Of a stretch of DNA of 32,063 nt, positions 1 to 8,944 are shown piece after piece. The notes beneath the pieces are model-generated. The model was not told the origin of the DNA. It did no database searches and was given only the letters and a program-made list of their open reading frames with translations. Position numbers and translations under genes: made by a program. Origin of the DNA: Chitinophagaceae bacterium (lineage in GTDB: Bacteria; Bacteroidota; Bacteroidia; Chitinophagales; Chitinophagaceae); assembly GCA_947451985.1 (NCBI GenBank), contig CANGBQ010000008.1, forward strand, positions 1-32,063, in the 5' to 3' direction. Positions within the stretch are counted from its first letter, which is position 1, and each line of letters begins with the position of its first letter.

Positions 1-1501
1 ATCTGCCAACTATCGTAAAAGCACCTACGAATTTGCCATTGATTACACAAAGACTCATCCAACAAATGACTATCATTTTTCTCCAGTGAATGTAGGAAGC
101 GGGATCAATACCGTGGCCTTGGAATATTATCCATCCCTGACAATTGATGGAAAAAAAATGATTTTCAACCGAAGGGTGAACAACGATGAGGATTTTTACG
201 AGAGCGATTTTGTCAATGGCACTTGGACCGAAGCCTTGCCTGTTCCTGGAAAAATTAATACCAACTTGAATGAGGGCGCCCAGAATATTTCGCAAGACGG
301 CGAATGGCTCATTTTTACCGGATGTAATTATCCAGAGGGAATCGGAAGCTGCGACTTATATATATCTTATAAGAAAAAAAATGGAAGCTGGAGTGAAGCC
401 ATCAACCTGGGAGACAACATCAATACCGATCAATGGGAATCGGCGCCTTCATTATCGCCCGATAAAAAAGATCTTTACTTTTCCAGCAATCGGATGGGCG
501 GATATGGCGGCAAAGATATTTGGGTGTCGCATCGAAACAACAATGGCAGCTGGAGTTTGCCCAAAAACATGGGGCCTGTCATCAACACTTCTGCCGACGA
601 AACCTGTCCTTTCATACATGCTGACAACAGCACTTTGTATTTCAATAGCAATGGTCATCCGGGATACGGACAATCAGATATCTTTTTGAGCAAAAAAACA
701 AACGATAGCACTTGGGGGAAACCGGAGAACCTCGGCTATCCCATCAACACGATCAATGATGAAGGATCTTTGGTAGTGGCTTCAGATGGTAAAACATCTT
801 ATTACGCAAGCGACAGGGGCAACCATGAAAACGCCTTGGATATTTACAGCTTTGAATTGAGAGACGATATCCGCGCTGCAAAAACCTTGTGGATCAGGGG
901 AAAGGTATTTGACAAAAAAACAAACCTTGGTCTTCCCTGCACTGTTGAATTGTTCGACTTGCAGCTTCAAAAAGGTGTATCCACCATTCAGACAGACGAA
1001 GAGGGAAATTATCTGATTACCCTGCCCGCAGGAAAGGAATATGGATTCAATGTAAACAGAAAAGGATACCTTTTTTATTCCGATCATTTTGCTTTGGGTC
1101 AAGAAAACCCAGATCATTCGTTTGAAATTAACATCCCAATGCAACCCATTGAGCCGGGAGCATCTGTCATTTTAAAGAATATATTTTTTGATAACAACCA
1201 ATACCATTTGCAATCCTCTTCGTATCCTGAATTAGATAAGCTAGTGTGGCTGTTGCAAGAAAATAAAAAAATCATTTTGCAAATCAGCGGCCACACAGAC
1301 AATGTGGGCAGTAAAGAAAGCAACAATAAGCTCAGTCAGCAACGCGCCCAAGCCGTGATGCAATACCTGGTTTCGAAAGGGATTGCTTCCAATCGTTTGG
1401 TAGCAAAAGGTTTTGGCGACACCAGGCCTATTCAATCCAACAATACTGAAGAAGGGAAAAGCCTCAACAGAAGAACAGAAATTAACATTCTCTCCAATTG
1501 A
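1..1501 (+). CDS. OmpA-family protein with five-blade PD40 propeller and CRD domain, 5' truncated (PorE-like architecture)
   Basis: The frame is open from base 2, so the gene starts before the window; the GTG at 86 is only an internal codon. Five WD40/PD40-type blades are visible (about 118-176, 271-330, 436-525, 598-685 and 757-855), with signatures such as SPDKKDLYFSSNR and GGKDIW. A carboxypeptidase-regulatory-like beta domain follows (about 889-1110, starting IRGKVFDKKTNLG). The OmpA peptidoglycan-binding domain comes last (about 1165-1498), with the SGHTDNVG, LSQQRAQAV and NRRTEI motifs. The product should sit in the periplasm or outer membrane, tethered to peptidoglycan. The same domain order is known in PorE of the type IX secretion system, which also carries N-terminal TPRs; those would lie outside the window. 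Many Bacteroidetes paralogues share this layout, so a T9SS role is inference. dprA starts 23 bp downstream on the same strand. Confidence 0.9.
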   Translation, partial: SANYRKSTYEFAIDYTKTHPTNDYHFSPVNVGSGINTVALEYYPSLTIDGKKMIFNRRVNNDEDFYESDFVNGTWTEALPVPGKINTNLNEGAQNISQDGEWLIFTGCNYPEGIGSCDLYISYKKKNGSWSEAINLGDNINTDQWESAPSLSPDKKDLYFSSNRMGGYGGKDIWVSHRNNNGSWSLPKNMGPVINTSADETCPFIHADNSTLYFNSNGHPGYGQSDIFLSKKTNDSTWGKPENLGYPINTINDEGSLVVASDGKTSYYASDRGNHENALDIYSFELRDDIRAAKTLWIRGKVFDKKTNLGLPCTVELFDLQLQKGVSTIQTDEEGNYLITLPAGKEYGFNVNRKGYLFYSDHFALGQENPDHSFEINIPMQPIEPGASVILKNIFFDNNQYHLQSSSYPELDKLVWLLQENKKIILQISGHTDNVGSKESNNKLSQQRAQAVMQYLVSKGIASNRLVAKGFGDTRPIQSNNTEEGKSLNRRTEINILSN

Positions 1502-1524
1502 TATAGGTATTATCATTGCCGGTT

Positions 1525-2628
1525 ATGAGCAATGAATTAGTATCCCAAATTGCACTCACCCAGATTCCCCAGATTGGCGACGCGTATGCCAAATTATTGA
1601 TTCAGCATTTCGGTTCTGCACTGGCTGTATTTCAAGCATCCAAAAGACAACTGGAATGCATTGAAGGCATTGGCACTTTAAGGGCGCAACAAATCAAACA
1701 ATTCAAGAATTTTGAGCACTGCGAAAAAGAAGTTGAATTCATAGAAAAAAATAAAATTGAAGTACTGTTCTTTTCTTCTGAAAAATATCCCAAACGATTG
1801 TTGCATTGCCCAGACAGCCCTTTGTTGTTGTACTATAAAGGCACAGCCGACTTGAATGCATCAAAAATCATCTCCGTTGTAGGAACCCGACAGCCATCGT
1901 CATATGGAACGATCCTCTGCCAACAATTCATAGAAGCCCTTCGGCCTTTTGAGGTGATCATTATGAGCGGATTGGCCTATGGCATTGATGCCACCGCTCA
2001 TCGCTCCGCGCTTCAGCACCAACTCCCTACCGTTGCTGTCTTGGGGCATGGGCTAGACCGCATCTACCCTGCTGCTCATCGTGCCTTGGCAGCGCAAATC
2101 AGTCAGCAAGGAGGATTGTTAACAGATTATATAAGCGGCAGTTTGGCGCATCCTCAAAACTTTCCAAAAAGAAACCGCATTACTGCCGGACTATGCGATG
2201 CGGTCATTGTCATAGAGTCCGGAATTAAGGGAGGCTCTTTAATCACAGCGTCTATTGCCAATAGTTACCATAAAGATGTATTTGCATTTCCAGGTAAAAC
2301 AACTGATGCCAAAAGCCAAGGTTGCAATTACCTGATACAAAACCATCTAGCCGGATTGATTACAGAGGCAAGCGATTTTATTCAATTGATGAACTGGTCA
2401 TCGAATCGAACTTCTATTCAACAAGGAGAATTGTTTGCTTCATTAACTGAGACAGAAAAAAAGATGGTTGACAAAATGAACCCTTCCCAAACCATACACA
2501 TTGACCAACTGATGCACCAAGCCGGTATTCCATATTCAGAAGCCGCGAGTGTACTTTTGCAACTGGAAATGAAAAAAATCATTCAGTTGCTTCCGGGGAA
2601 GATGTATAAACTTTTAAAAATCAATTAA
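1525..2628 (+). CDS. dprA: DNA-processing protein DprA (Smf)
   Basis: The 367-aa product is DprA, which binds incoming single-stranded DNA and loads RecA during natural transformation. An N-terminal helix-hairpin-helix/SAM-like part (ALTQIPQIGDAYAKLL, EGIGTLRAQQI) precedes the Rossmann-fold core. The core shows VGTRQPSSYG, MSGLAYGIDATAH, GHGLDRIYPAAHR, FPKRNRITAGL, GSLITA and GCNYLI. A C-terminal winged-helix (DML1-like) domain covers roughly the last 65 residues. I start at the ATG at 1525; a TTG at 1516 in the same frame would add only three residues. The gene follows the OmpA-family gene closely, and guaB comes next on the same strand. Confidence 0.96.
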   Translation: MSNELVSQIALTQIPQIGDAYAKLLIQHFGSALAVFQASKRQLECIEGIGTLRAQQIKQFKNFEHCEKEVEFIEKNKIEVLFFSSEKYPKRLLHCPDSPLLLYYKGTADLNASKIISVVGTRQPSSYGTILCQQFIEALRPFEVIIMSGLAYGIDATAHRSALQHQLPTVAVLGHGLDRIYPAAHRALAAQISQQGGLLTDYISGSLAHPQNFPKRNRITAGLCDAVIVIESGIKGGSLITASIANSYHKDVFAFPGKTTDAKSQGCNYLIQNHLAGLITEASDFIQLMNWSSNRTSIQQGELFASLTETEKKMVDKMNPSQTIHIDQLMHQAGIPYSEAASVLLQLEMKKIIQLLPGKMYKLLKIN

Positions 2629-2651
2629 ATGAATGCAGCGCTGGAGGGGTT

Positions 2652-2682
2652 TTTAAAAATTACTATTTTCATCTTATCTTTG
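2652..2682 (+). promoter_or_regulatory. Candidate Bacteroidetes-type promoter for guaB
   Basis: TATCTTTG at 2675-2682 matches the Bacteroidetes -7 consensus TAnnTTTG exactly. TTTA at 2652-2655, 19 bp upstream, is one base off the -33 TTTG. The -7 box ends 3 bp before the guaB ATG at 2686, so transcription would begin at or just after the start codon. Either the mRNA is leaderless or the match is fortuitous. Confidence 0.4.
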
Positions 2683-2685
2683 CCT

Positions 2686-4179
2686 ATGGCAAGCAAAATT
2701 TCCCCCAAAAAAAATCAGCAATCAAGTAAAATCATTTCCAAAGGACTCACTTTTGATGATGTCTTATTGGTGCCTGATTATTCACAAGTATTGCCCAGAG
2801 AAGTGGACATCACCACCCAGCTCACTAAAAACATAACTTTAAAAATTCCTTTGTTGAGTGCTGCCATGGATACCGTGACGGAAGCTCAACTGGCCATTGC
2901 ATTGGCAAGAGAAGGCGGATTGGGTATCCTGCATAAAAATATGAGCATTGCACAGCAAGCTGAGCAAGTGCGGAAAGTGAAAAGAAGTGAAAGCGGATTG
3001 ATTTTGGATCCCATTACATTGACACCTGATGCGAGCATTGGTGAAGCCATGAGGCTGATGAAAGAAAATAAAATCGGCGGCATCCCCATTGTTGACAAAC
3101 AACACAAACTAGTAGGCATTTTGACCAACCGAGATTTGCGATTTGAAACAAATCTCAGCAACAAGGTAGGTGGCGTGATGACCAAAGAGAATTTGATCAC
3201 CGCTCCAGAAGGAACCGATTTGAAAAAAGCCGAACTGATTTTTAAGAAAAATAAAGTTGAAAAACTTCCAGTGGTAAACAAGGCTGGCAAGCTGATTGGC
3301 CTGGTTACATTTGGCGATATTTTAAAACTCAAAAGCTACCCTCATTCTATTAAAGATGGGTTTGGAAGATTATTGGTTGGCGCAGGTGTAGGGATTACAA
3401 CCGATATACTGGATCGTGTAGATGCATTAAGCCATGTGGGGGTAGACGTGGTTTGTTTGGACAGCGCCCATGGCCATACCAAAGGCGTGATGGATGCCCT
3501 TAAGAACATTAAAAAGTCATTCAAGAAGCTACCTGTAATTGCTGGGAATGTAGGAACGGGTGCCGGTGCATTGGCCCTAGCGAATGCAGGTGCAGATGCC
3601 GTAAAAGTAGGTATTGGACCAGGCTCTATTTGCACCACGCGTATTGTGGCCGGAACAGGTGTCCCCCAAATCACGGCTGTCATGGAAGTAGCGGCTGCTT
3701 TGAAAAATAAAAATATCGGTATTATCAGCGATGGAGGCATCCGGTATACTGGAGATATGGTGAAAGCAATTGCGGCCGGCGCCAGCTGTGTGATGATGGG
3801 CAATATGTTTGCGGGCACTGAGGAAAGTCCTGGAGAAACCATTATTTACGAAGGAAGAAAATTCAAACAATACAGAGGAATGGGCTCCATGGGCGCCATG
3901 GCCCAAGGCAGCAGTGACCGATATTTTCAGGATGTGGAAGAAGATGTAAAAAAGTTTGTTCCTGAAGGCATTGAAGGAAGGGTTGCCTTCAAAGGCAGCA
4001 TGAAAGAAGTGGTGCATCAATTTACCGGTGGTCTTAGGGCAGGTATGGGTTATTGCGGAGCTGCTACCATTAAAGATTTGCAACATGCAAGATTTGTACA
4101 AATAACGCATGCAGGAATCAGAGAGAGCCATGCGCATGACGTGTTTATCACCAAAGAAGCGCCTAATTACAGCCGATAG
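2686..4179 (+). CDS. guaB: Inosine-5'-monophosphate dehydrogenase
   Basis: GuaB oxidises IMP to XMP with NAD+, the committed step of GMP synthesis in the cytoplasm. From the ATG at 2686 the protein has 497 aa, typical for a bacterial IMPDH. The opening [14 protein letters not shown] is the family signature. Two CBS (Bateman) repeats occupy about residues 105-220 and split the TIM barrel. The catalytic loop reads [11 protein letters not shown] with Cys316, the phosphate-binding [11 protein letters not shown] follows, and the flap RGMGSMGAM is present. An ATG at 2629, abutting the dprA stop, would add 19 hydrophobic residues (LKITIFILSLP) that are atypical for IMPDH, so I prefer 2686. Confidence 0.97.
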   Translation: MASKISPKKNQQSSKIISKGLTFDDVLLVPDYSQVLPREVDITTQLTKNITLKIPLLSAAMDTVTEAQLAIALAREGGLGILHKNMSIAQQAEQVRKVKRSESGLILDPITLTPDASIGEAMRLMKENKIGGIPIVDKQHKLVGILTNRDLRFETNLSNKVGGVMTKENLITAPEGTDLKKAELIFKKNKVEKLPVVNKAGKLIGLVTFGDILKLKSYPHSIKDGFGRLLVGAGVGITTDILDRVDALSHVGVDVVCLDSAHGHTKGVMDALKNIKKSFKKLPVIAGNVGTGAGALALANAGADAVKVGIGPGSICTTRIVAGTGVPQITAVMEVAAALKNKNIGIISDGGIRYTGDMVKAIAAGASCVMMGNMFAGTEESPGETIIYEGRKFKQYRGMGSMGAMAQGSSDRYFQDVEEDVKKFVPEGIEGRVAFKGSMKEVVHQFTGGLRAGMGYCGAATIKDLQHARFVQITHAGIRESHAHDVFITKEAPNYSR

Positions 4180-4207
4180 TACCTTCATTCACTCGTCATT
4201 CAGTCCA

Positions 4208-5356
4208 ATGAAAAAAAAGATTCTCGCATTAGTAATTCTATTGTTGTCTTTGGGATCTATGCAGACAACCAATGCCCAAGACTCTTCTCATTTGAGAATC
4301 TCCCTTTTGACTTGCACCCCAGGGGAAGAATTGTATTCAATCTTTGGACACAGCGCTATTCGAATCGTTGACAGCAGCAGTGTAACAGATTATGTTTTTA
4401 ATTACGGCACTTTCAATTTTGACGACGAAGGCTTTTACATTAAGTTCATGAGAGGCAAATTGCTCTACTATGTCAATGCAGAAAGATTTGACAATTTTGT
4501 ATACAATTATCAAATGGAAGGAAGGGGCATTCGAGAACAAGAGCTTGACTTTACACCTGCTGAAAAAATAACCATACAACGATCGTTGTTGGAAAATCTA
4601 AAAGAAGAAAATAAATATTATCAATATGATTTCTTTTTAGACAATTGTACTACTCGCTTAAGAGACATTCTGCTGTCTTACAAACAACCCCGACCTCAAT
4701 TGCCTGCTGCAATGCCTGCCAACACCACATTCAGACAAGCGATATATACTTATTTGAACAAAGGAGGTAAAAACTGGAGCAAACTCGGCATTGACTTGTT
4801 ACTAGGAGCCAAAACAGATAAGGTAATGAGTGTGTCGGAGCAGGCTTTTCTTCCAGATAATTTGATGCAATCCATAGACAGCTGCCGCAATTTGAAGCTA
4901 GTTGCCGGATCAAAACAATTGTATTGGATTGAAAACAAAAAGGAACCGGCCCATTGGTTTACACCTCTTGTTTTTTTTACACTGCTCTTGTTGATCATCT
5001 TTATCACTGGTTTGTCATCCAATGAAAAGGCAGTATCCGTCTTGTTCAATTTTGACAGGATGCTGTTTTTTACCACCGGATTGTTGGGCATCCTATTGCT
5101 CTTGATGTGGTTTGGAACTGACCACAGCATGACCAAAAACAATTACAACCTCATCTGGGCCCTGCCCACCCATACCATTGCTGCTTTTCTTCTGAATAAA
5201 AAAAATAAGTTTGTCACTTTGTATTTTACTGGCACGTCTATTGCCATGGGACTGTTGCTGATCAGTTGGTTTTTGATTCCCCAGACACTGAACATTGCCT
5301 TGATTCCATTTGTTATCCTATTGCTATACAGAGCCGCCTTGGCTGCTACCAAATAG
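4208..5356 (+). CDS. DUF4105 (Lnb N-terminal-like) periplasmic domain with C-terminal membrane helices
   Basis: I start at the ATG at 4208, where MKKKILALVILLLSLGS begins a signal peptide ending near NAQ/DSS; the longer ORF from 4109 overlaps guaB and is unlikely. The product has 382 aa. Residues about 28-160 are a DUF4105/Lnb_N domain: FGHSAIRI (His48), NYGTFNF, MRGKLLYY, EGRGIREQEL and DNCTTRLRD (Cys147). Conserved His and Cys in this order suggest a permuted papain-like (NlpC/P60-like) fold, but that is inference. The C-terminal third holds about five hydrophobic segments (251-269, 284-302, 314-330, 335-357, 361-378). The protein is likely inner-membrane anchored with a periplasmic N-terminal domain. 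Substrate unknown. It lies 28 bp after guaB. Confidence 0.85.
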   Translation: MKKKILALVILLLSLGSMQTTNAQDSSHLRISLLTCTPGEELYSIFGHSAIRIVDSSSVTDYVFNYGTFNFDDEGFYIKFMRGKLLYYVNAERFDNFVYNYQMEGRGIREQELDFTPAEKITIQRSLLENLKEENKYYQYDFFLDNCTTRLRDILLSYKQPRPQLPAAMPANTTFRQAIYTYLNKGGKNWSKLGIDLLLGAKTDKVMSVSEQAFLPDNLMQSIDSCRNLKLVAGSKQLYWIENKKEPAHWFTPLVFFTLLLLIIFITGLSSNEKAVSVLFNFDRMLFFTTGLLGILLLLMWFGTDHSMTKNNYNLIWALPTHTIAAFLLNKKNKFVTLYFTGTSIAMGLLLISWFLIPQTLNIALIPFVILLLYRAALAATK

Positions 5357-5380
5357 CTGACTCTTTAAAGACACGTTGCC

Positions 5381-6205
5381 ATGGCATCCAAATATGTCAC
5401 CTACAAAGGGATAAATGTACATTATGAAATATCCGGAAAAGGATTACCTGTGGTATTGCTGCCTGGCTTTGCCGAAACACAAAAAATTTGGCAAGAGCAA
5501 AAAGAAATACTGAAAGACAGATTTATGGTGATTACACCTGATATTCCGGGTTCGGGAAAATCATCTGCCTTTACTCATTCAGTCGCCACCATGGATGACT
5601 ATGCACATGCCATCCAAAAAATAATAGAGGCTGAAAAGATTGATCGACTGGTCATGATTGGACATAGCATGGGAGGCTATATTGCCTTGGCTTACTTGGC
5701 TTTGTTTCCTTCCAGCCTGACGGGAATCGGGTTTTTTCATTCCACTGCTTATGCAGACAACGCCGAAAAGAAAGTACTCAGAAAAAAAGCCATAGATTTT
5801 ATCGAAAAAAACGGCGGTGAATCTTTTTTACAAACCAGTTTGCCAGGATTGTTTCATCAACCCGACCATCATCTTGACTCTATCCAAACAATTCTGAGGG
5901 ATGCTGAGACTATAGACAAAAGTACATTGATTCAGTACTACCGTGCCATGATGGACCGACCCGACCGCACCCACTTATTGAAGAACACTGAGATACCTGT
6001 TTTGTATATTGCTGGATTGCACGATCAAGCTACCCCCTGTATGCACGCTGTGCAGCAATCTGTTCTACCCTATTTCTCCGAGATTCATATTCTTCGGGCG
6101 TCTGGCCACATGGGTATGATAGAAGAGCCCACTGCTAGTGCCCAAATTTTAAGTAAATTTTTAGATGGGTCTGAACGAAGATCAGGACAAGCTTTTGTTT
6201 TTTAA
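5381..6205 (+). CDS. Alpha/beta-fold hydrolase
   Basis: This is a 274-aa soluble alpha/beta hydrolase with no signal peptide. The oxyanion-side HG-like motif is LLPGFAE, followed by DIPGSGKS. The nucleophile elbow is GHSMGG with Ser96. The probable acid is Asp215 (AGLHDQATP) and the base His243 (ASGHMGMIEEP), so the triad looks intact. A lid-like helical insert lies between about residues 120 and 200. The family covers esterases, lactonases and C-C hydrolases; the substrate cannot be read from sequence. It begins 24 bp after the DUF4105 gene and may be cotranscribed. Confidence 0.9.
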   Translation: MASKYVTYKGINVHYEISGKGLPVVLLPGFAETQKIWQEQKEILKDRFMVITPDIPGSGKSSAFTHSVATMDDYAHAIQKIIEAEKIDRLVMIGHSMGGYIALAYLALFPSSLTGIGFFHSTAYADNAEKKVLRKKAIDFIEKNGGESFLQTSLPGLFHQPDHHLDSIQTILRDAETIDKSTLIQYYRAMMDRPDRTHLLKNTEIPVLYIAGLHDQATPCMHAVQQSVLPYFSEIHILRASGHMGMIEEPTASAQILSKFLDGSERRSGQAFVF

Positions 6206-6247
6206 GTACCTTAGCCGTTCACTGAAGTAGCGTGAAAAGACAGCCCA

Positions 6248-8878
6248 ATGCGTAAACTCATTTTCATTATCATTTTTGCTTTCTGTTTTCTCAATGGTTT
6301 TGCTAGTCATATCATTGGGGGCGAAATGATATATCAGTTTATTTCAGCCACCCCGACCACTAAAACTTATCGGGTTACCTTGATTTTGTTTAGAGATGAA
6401 GATTGCGTCAATTGTGCGCCCATGCCAAATTTCGTAACCATTGGCATTTTCAACAACGACAATAACCAACCCTATGGTGGGGCAGGCACCTCGCCTACCA
6501 TAGACGTCAATCTCAACAGCACTGAGCTCTTGCCGCTGATCAATGTACCACAATGTATCTCGAATCAACCTTCATTAAGTTACAGAGCAGGATACTACCC
6601 TTTTACCATTACCCTCAATAACAACAGCAAAGGATATACAGCCGCCTATCAAACTTGCTGCAGGGTTGACAATATCAATAACATCAACAACGGAACGAAT
6701 GGCGCTGGAGCTACTTACACCACCAATATTCCTGGATCGGACATTCTGGGGAGTACTTTGACTGACAACAGTGCGCGTTTTGGCAAAGGCATTTCCATCG
6801 TTTGTGCCAATAACTCTTTTTCTTTTGACTTTAGCGCGACCGATCCCGATGCAGACCAGTTGGTCTATAATTTTTGCGATGCATATGATGGAGGCGCCGC
6901 TACCAATGCAACCAATATCACTCCTAGCCTTCCGCCCTATGGCTCCCTCATCTATAATTTCGGTTATAATGGAGGTATTCCTTTGGGACCGCAATGTAGC
7001 ATCAATAGTCAAACCGGCATCATTTCGGGCATTGCACCTCCTGTAGGTGAATATGTGCTGTGCGTGTGCGTTAGTTCTTTTAGAAATGGAAAATTGATGA
7101 ACGTACATCGAAAAGATTTTATCATTACCGTTGCGGATTGTGATTTTGCTAGTGCCGATTTGTTGCCGGATTATATTACTTGCGATGGCTTTTCATTTCA
7201 ATTTGCCAACAGAAGTCAGTCTCCTTTGAACCAAACATTTTATTGGGATTTTGGCGATCCCGCATCTGGCGCAAATAATACATCTACCAATCCAACCCCT
7301 ACCCATACCTTCTCTGCGGCCGGTGACTTTACAGTGAAATTCTATGTTAACAAAGGAACACCCTGCGAAGATTCCGCCATCACGTTGGTAAAAGTATACC
7401 CTGGCTACTTCCCTGACTTTTCTAACAACTCACCCATGTGTAAGGGTTTGCCCGTTCAGTTCAGCGACCTGACCACCGCCAATTATGGCGTAGTGAATTC
7501 ATGGCATTGGGATTTTGGAGTCGGTGGCACCAAGGCCGATACTAGTAATATTCAATTTCCTGCTTACGCCTATACCCAGCCCGGCACTTACAATGCGTCT
7601 TTGATTGTGGGGAGTTCGAAAGGGTGCATTGATACCATCAGCAGGACGGTTACAATTGTCGAACAGCCTCCATTGACAGCTACCAATGATACCCTTATGT
7701 GTTCTGCTGACAATTTACAACTGCAAGTCAGCAGTACTTCTGTCGGAACGGTGGTATGGTCTCCCAATTATAATATCAACAACATCAACAGCTTTAATCC
7801 GATTGTGGCTCCGGATGTGGATACAACCTACTTTGTTTCTTTCAGTGATCAGTATGGTTGTAAAAATAAAGACTCAGTAAGAGTTCGGGTTGTAGATACT
7901 GTTACCCTTAAAGCAGGGTACGATACGACCATTTGCAGAACAGACAAGCTGGTATTGAACATTAATAGCAATGGGTTAATTTATAGTTGGACGCCACCGA
8001 CAACATTAAACAATCCTGCTGTTCAAAATCCTGTGGCGACTCCTACTGCATCCGTCACAACCTATTATGTGAAAGCAACTATTGGATCTTGCTTTAGAAG
8101 GGATTCCATTAAAGTATTTACGGTACCTTACCCAGTAGCTGCAGCAGGGCCAGATACCCTGATTTGCTTTGGAACTTCTGCTCTCTTACATGCATCCGGA
8201 GGCAGCAGCTATACTTGGTCACCTGCCAACTTTTTAAATAGTACAAACATTCCAAATCCAATATCGGTTCAGCCAACGGGAAACTTTATAGATTACATTG
8301 TTTCTGTGAGCGATACATTTGGCTGCCCGAAAGCTTCCTTTGATACCATCCGGGTAAATATTGAAAACATCATAGCCAATGCGGGTCCTCGAGACACTAC
8401 TGTAGTGGCGGGGCAGCCCCTGCAATTGAATGCAACGGGCAGCAGCATCTATTCTTGGTACCCCTCATTATGGCTAAACAACCCATCAATTTCAAATCCT
8501 GTGTCATTGCCTCAAGGAGATGTTGATTATATTGTAACGGTCAGCAATGCTGCTGGATGTCTGGACAAAGACACTATATCAGTACATTATTATACCGTTA
8601 TTCCAGATTTTTATGTCCCGAGTGCATTTAGTCCTAATGGAGATGGCTTGAACGATGTGATCAAACCCTTAACATTGGGCCTTCGCTCAATTGATATCTT
8701 TAGTATATACAACCGCTGGGGACAGCAAGTATTCACCACTTCTCAAATAGGGGCTGGATGGGATGGAAGATTCAAAGGTAAACTTCAGGATGCAGGTACT
8801 TTTGTTTGGTTTGCAGAAGGGACAGATTACACCAATCAAAAACTAAAAAGAAAAGGAACCATTGTACTGGTGAGATAA
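6248..8878 (+). CDS. Large secreted PKD/Ig-like protein with gliding-motility-type (T9SS type B) C-terminal domain
   Basis: The 876-aa product starts with a signal peptide (MRKLIFIIIFAFCFLNGFA) followed by SHIIGGEM, an N-terminus common in Bacteroidetes surface proteins of this class. Two PKD-like domains follow, marked by FYWDFGDP (near 7239) and WHWDFGV (near 7503). Four degenerate Ig-like repeats of about 75-80 residues then span about 7675-8590. The C-terminus has FYVPSAFSPNGDGLND, IYNRWGQQVF, GWDG and GTFVWFAEG. This is the gliding-motility-associated C-terminal (CHU_C/TIGR04131) domain, a type B signal for T9SS export. The protein is therefore likely surface-exposed or released, perhaps an adhesin; exact function unknown. 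sprA, encoding the T9SS channel, lies 1.4 kb downstream on the opposite strand. Confidence 0.92.
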   Translation: MRKLIFIIIFAFCFLNGFASHIIGGEMIYQFISATPTTKTYRVTLILFRDEDCVNCAPMPNFVTIGIFNNDNNQPYGGAGTSPTIDVNLNSTELLPLINVPQCISNQPSLSYRAGYYPFTITLNNNSKGYTAAYQTCCRVDNINNINNGTNGAGATYTTNIPGSDILGSTLTDNSARFGKGISIVCANNSFSFDFSATDPDADQLVYNFCDAYDGGAATNATNITPSLPPYGSLIYNFGYNGGIPLGPQCSINSQTGIISGIAPPVGEYVLCVCVSSFRNGKLMNVHRKDFIITVADCDFASADLLPDYITCDGFSFQFANRSQSPLNQTFYWDFGDPASGANNTSTNPTPTHTFSAAGDFTVKFYVNKGTPCEDSAITLVKVYPGYFPDFSNNSPMCKGLPVQFSDLTTANYGVVNSWHWDFGVGGTKADTSNIQFPAYAYTQPGTYNASLIVGSSKGCIDTISRTVTIVEQPPLTATNDTLMCSADNLQLQVSSTSVGTVVWSPNYNINNINSFNPIVAPDVDTTYFVSFSDQYGCKNKDSVRVRVVDTVTLKAGYDTTICRTDKLVLNINSNGLIYSWTPPTTLNNPAVQNPVATPTASVTTYYVKATIGSCFRRDSIKVFTVPYPVAAAGPDTLICFGTSALLHASGGSSYTWSPANFLNSTNIPNPISVQPTGNFIDYIVSVSDTFGCPKASFDTIRVNIENIIANAGPRDTTVVAGQPLQLNATGSSIYSWYPSLWLNNPSISNPVSLPQGDVDYIVTVSNAAGCLDKDTISVHYYTVIPDFYVPSAFSPNGDGLNDVIKPLTLGLRSIDIFSIYNRWGQQVFTTSQIGAGWDGRFKGKLQDAGTFVWFAEGTDYTNQKLKRKGTIVLVR

Positions 8879-8944
8879 AAATCTGCTAGAGGTTCGAACC
8901 TATTCTATTGACGCTTGTTCTATTAAAGAAATTAAAATTTTCAA

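Noticed and set aside
8890-8901. Perfect 12-bp palindrome AGGTTCGAACCT resembling a tRNA T-loop, possible tRNA remnant or integration site
   Set aside because: The flanks do not form a T-arm stem, there is no acceptor or anticodon arm, and no mobile genes are nearby.
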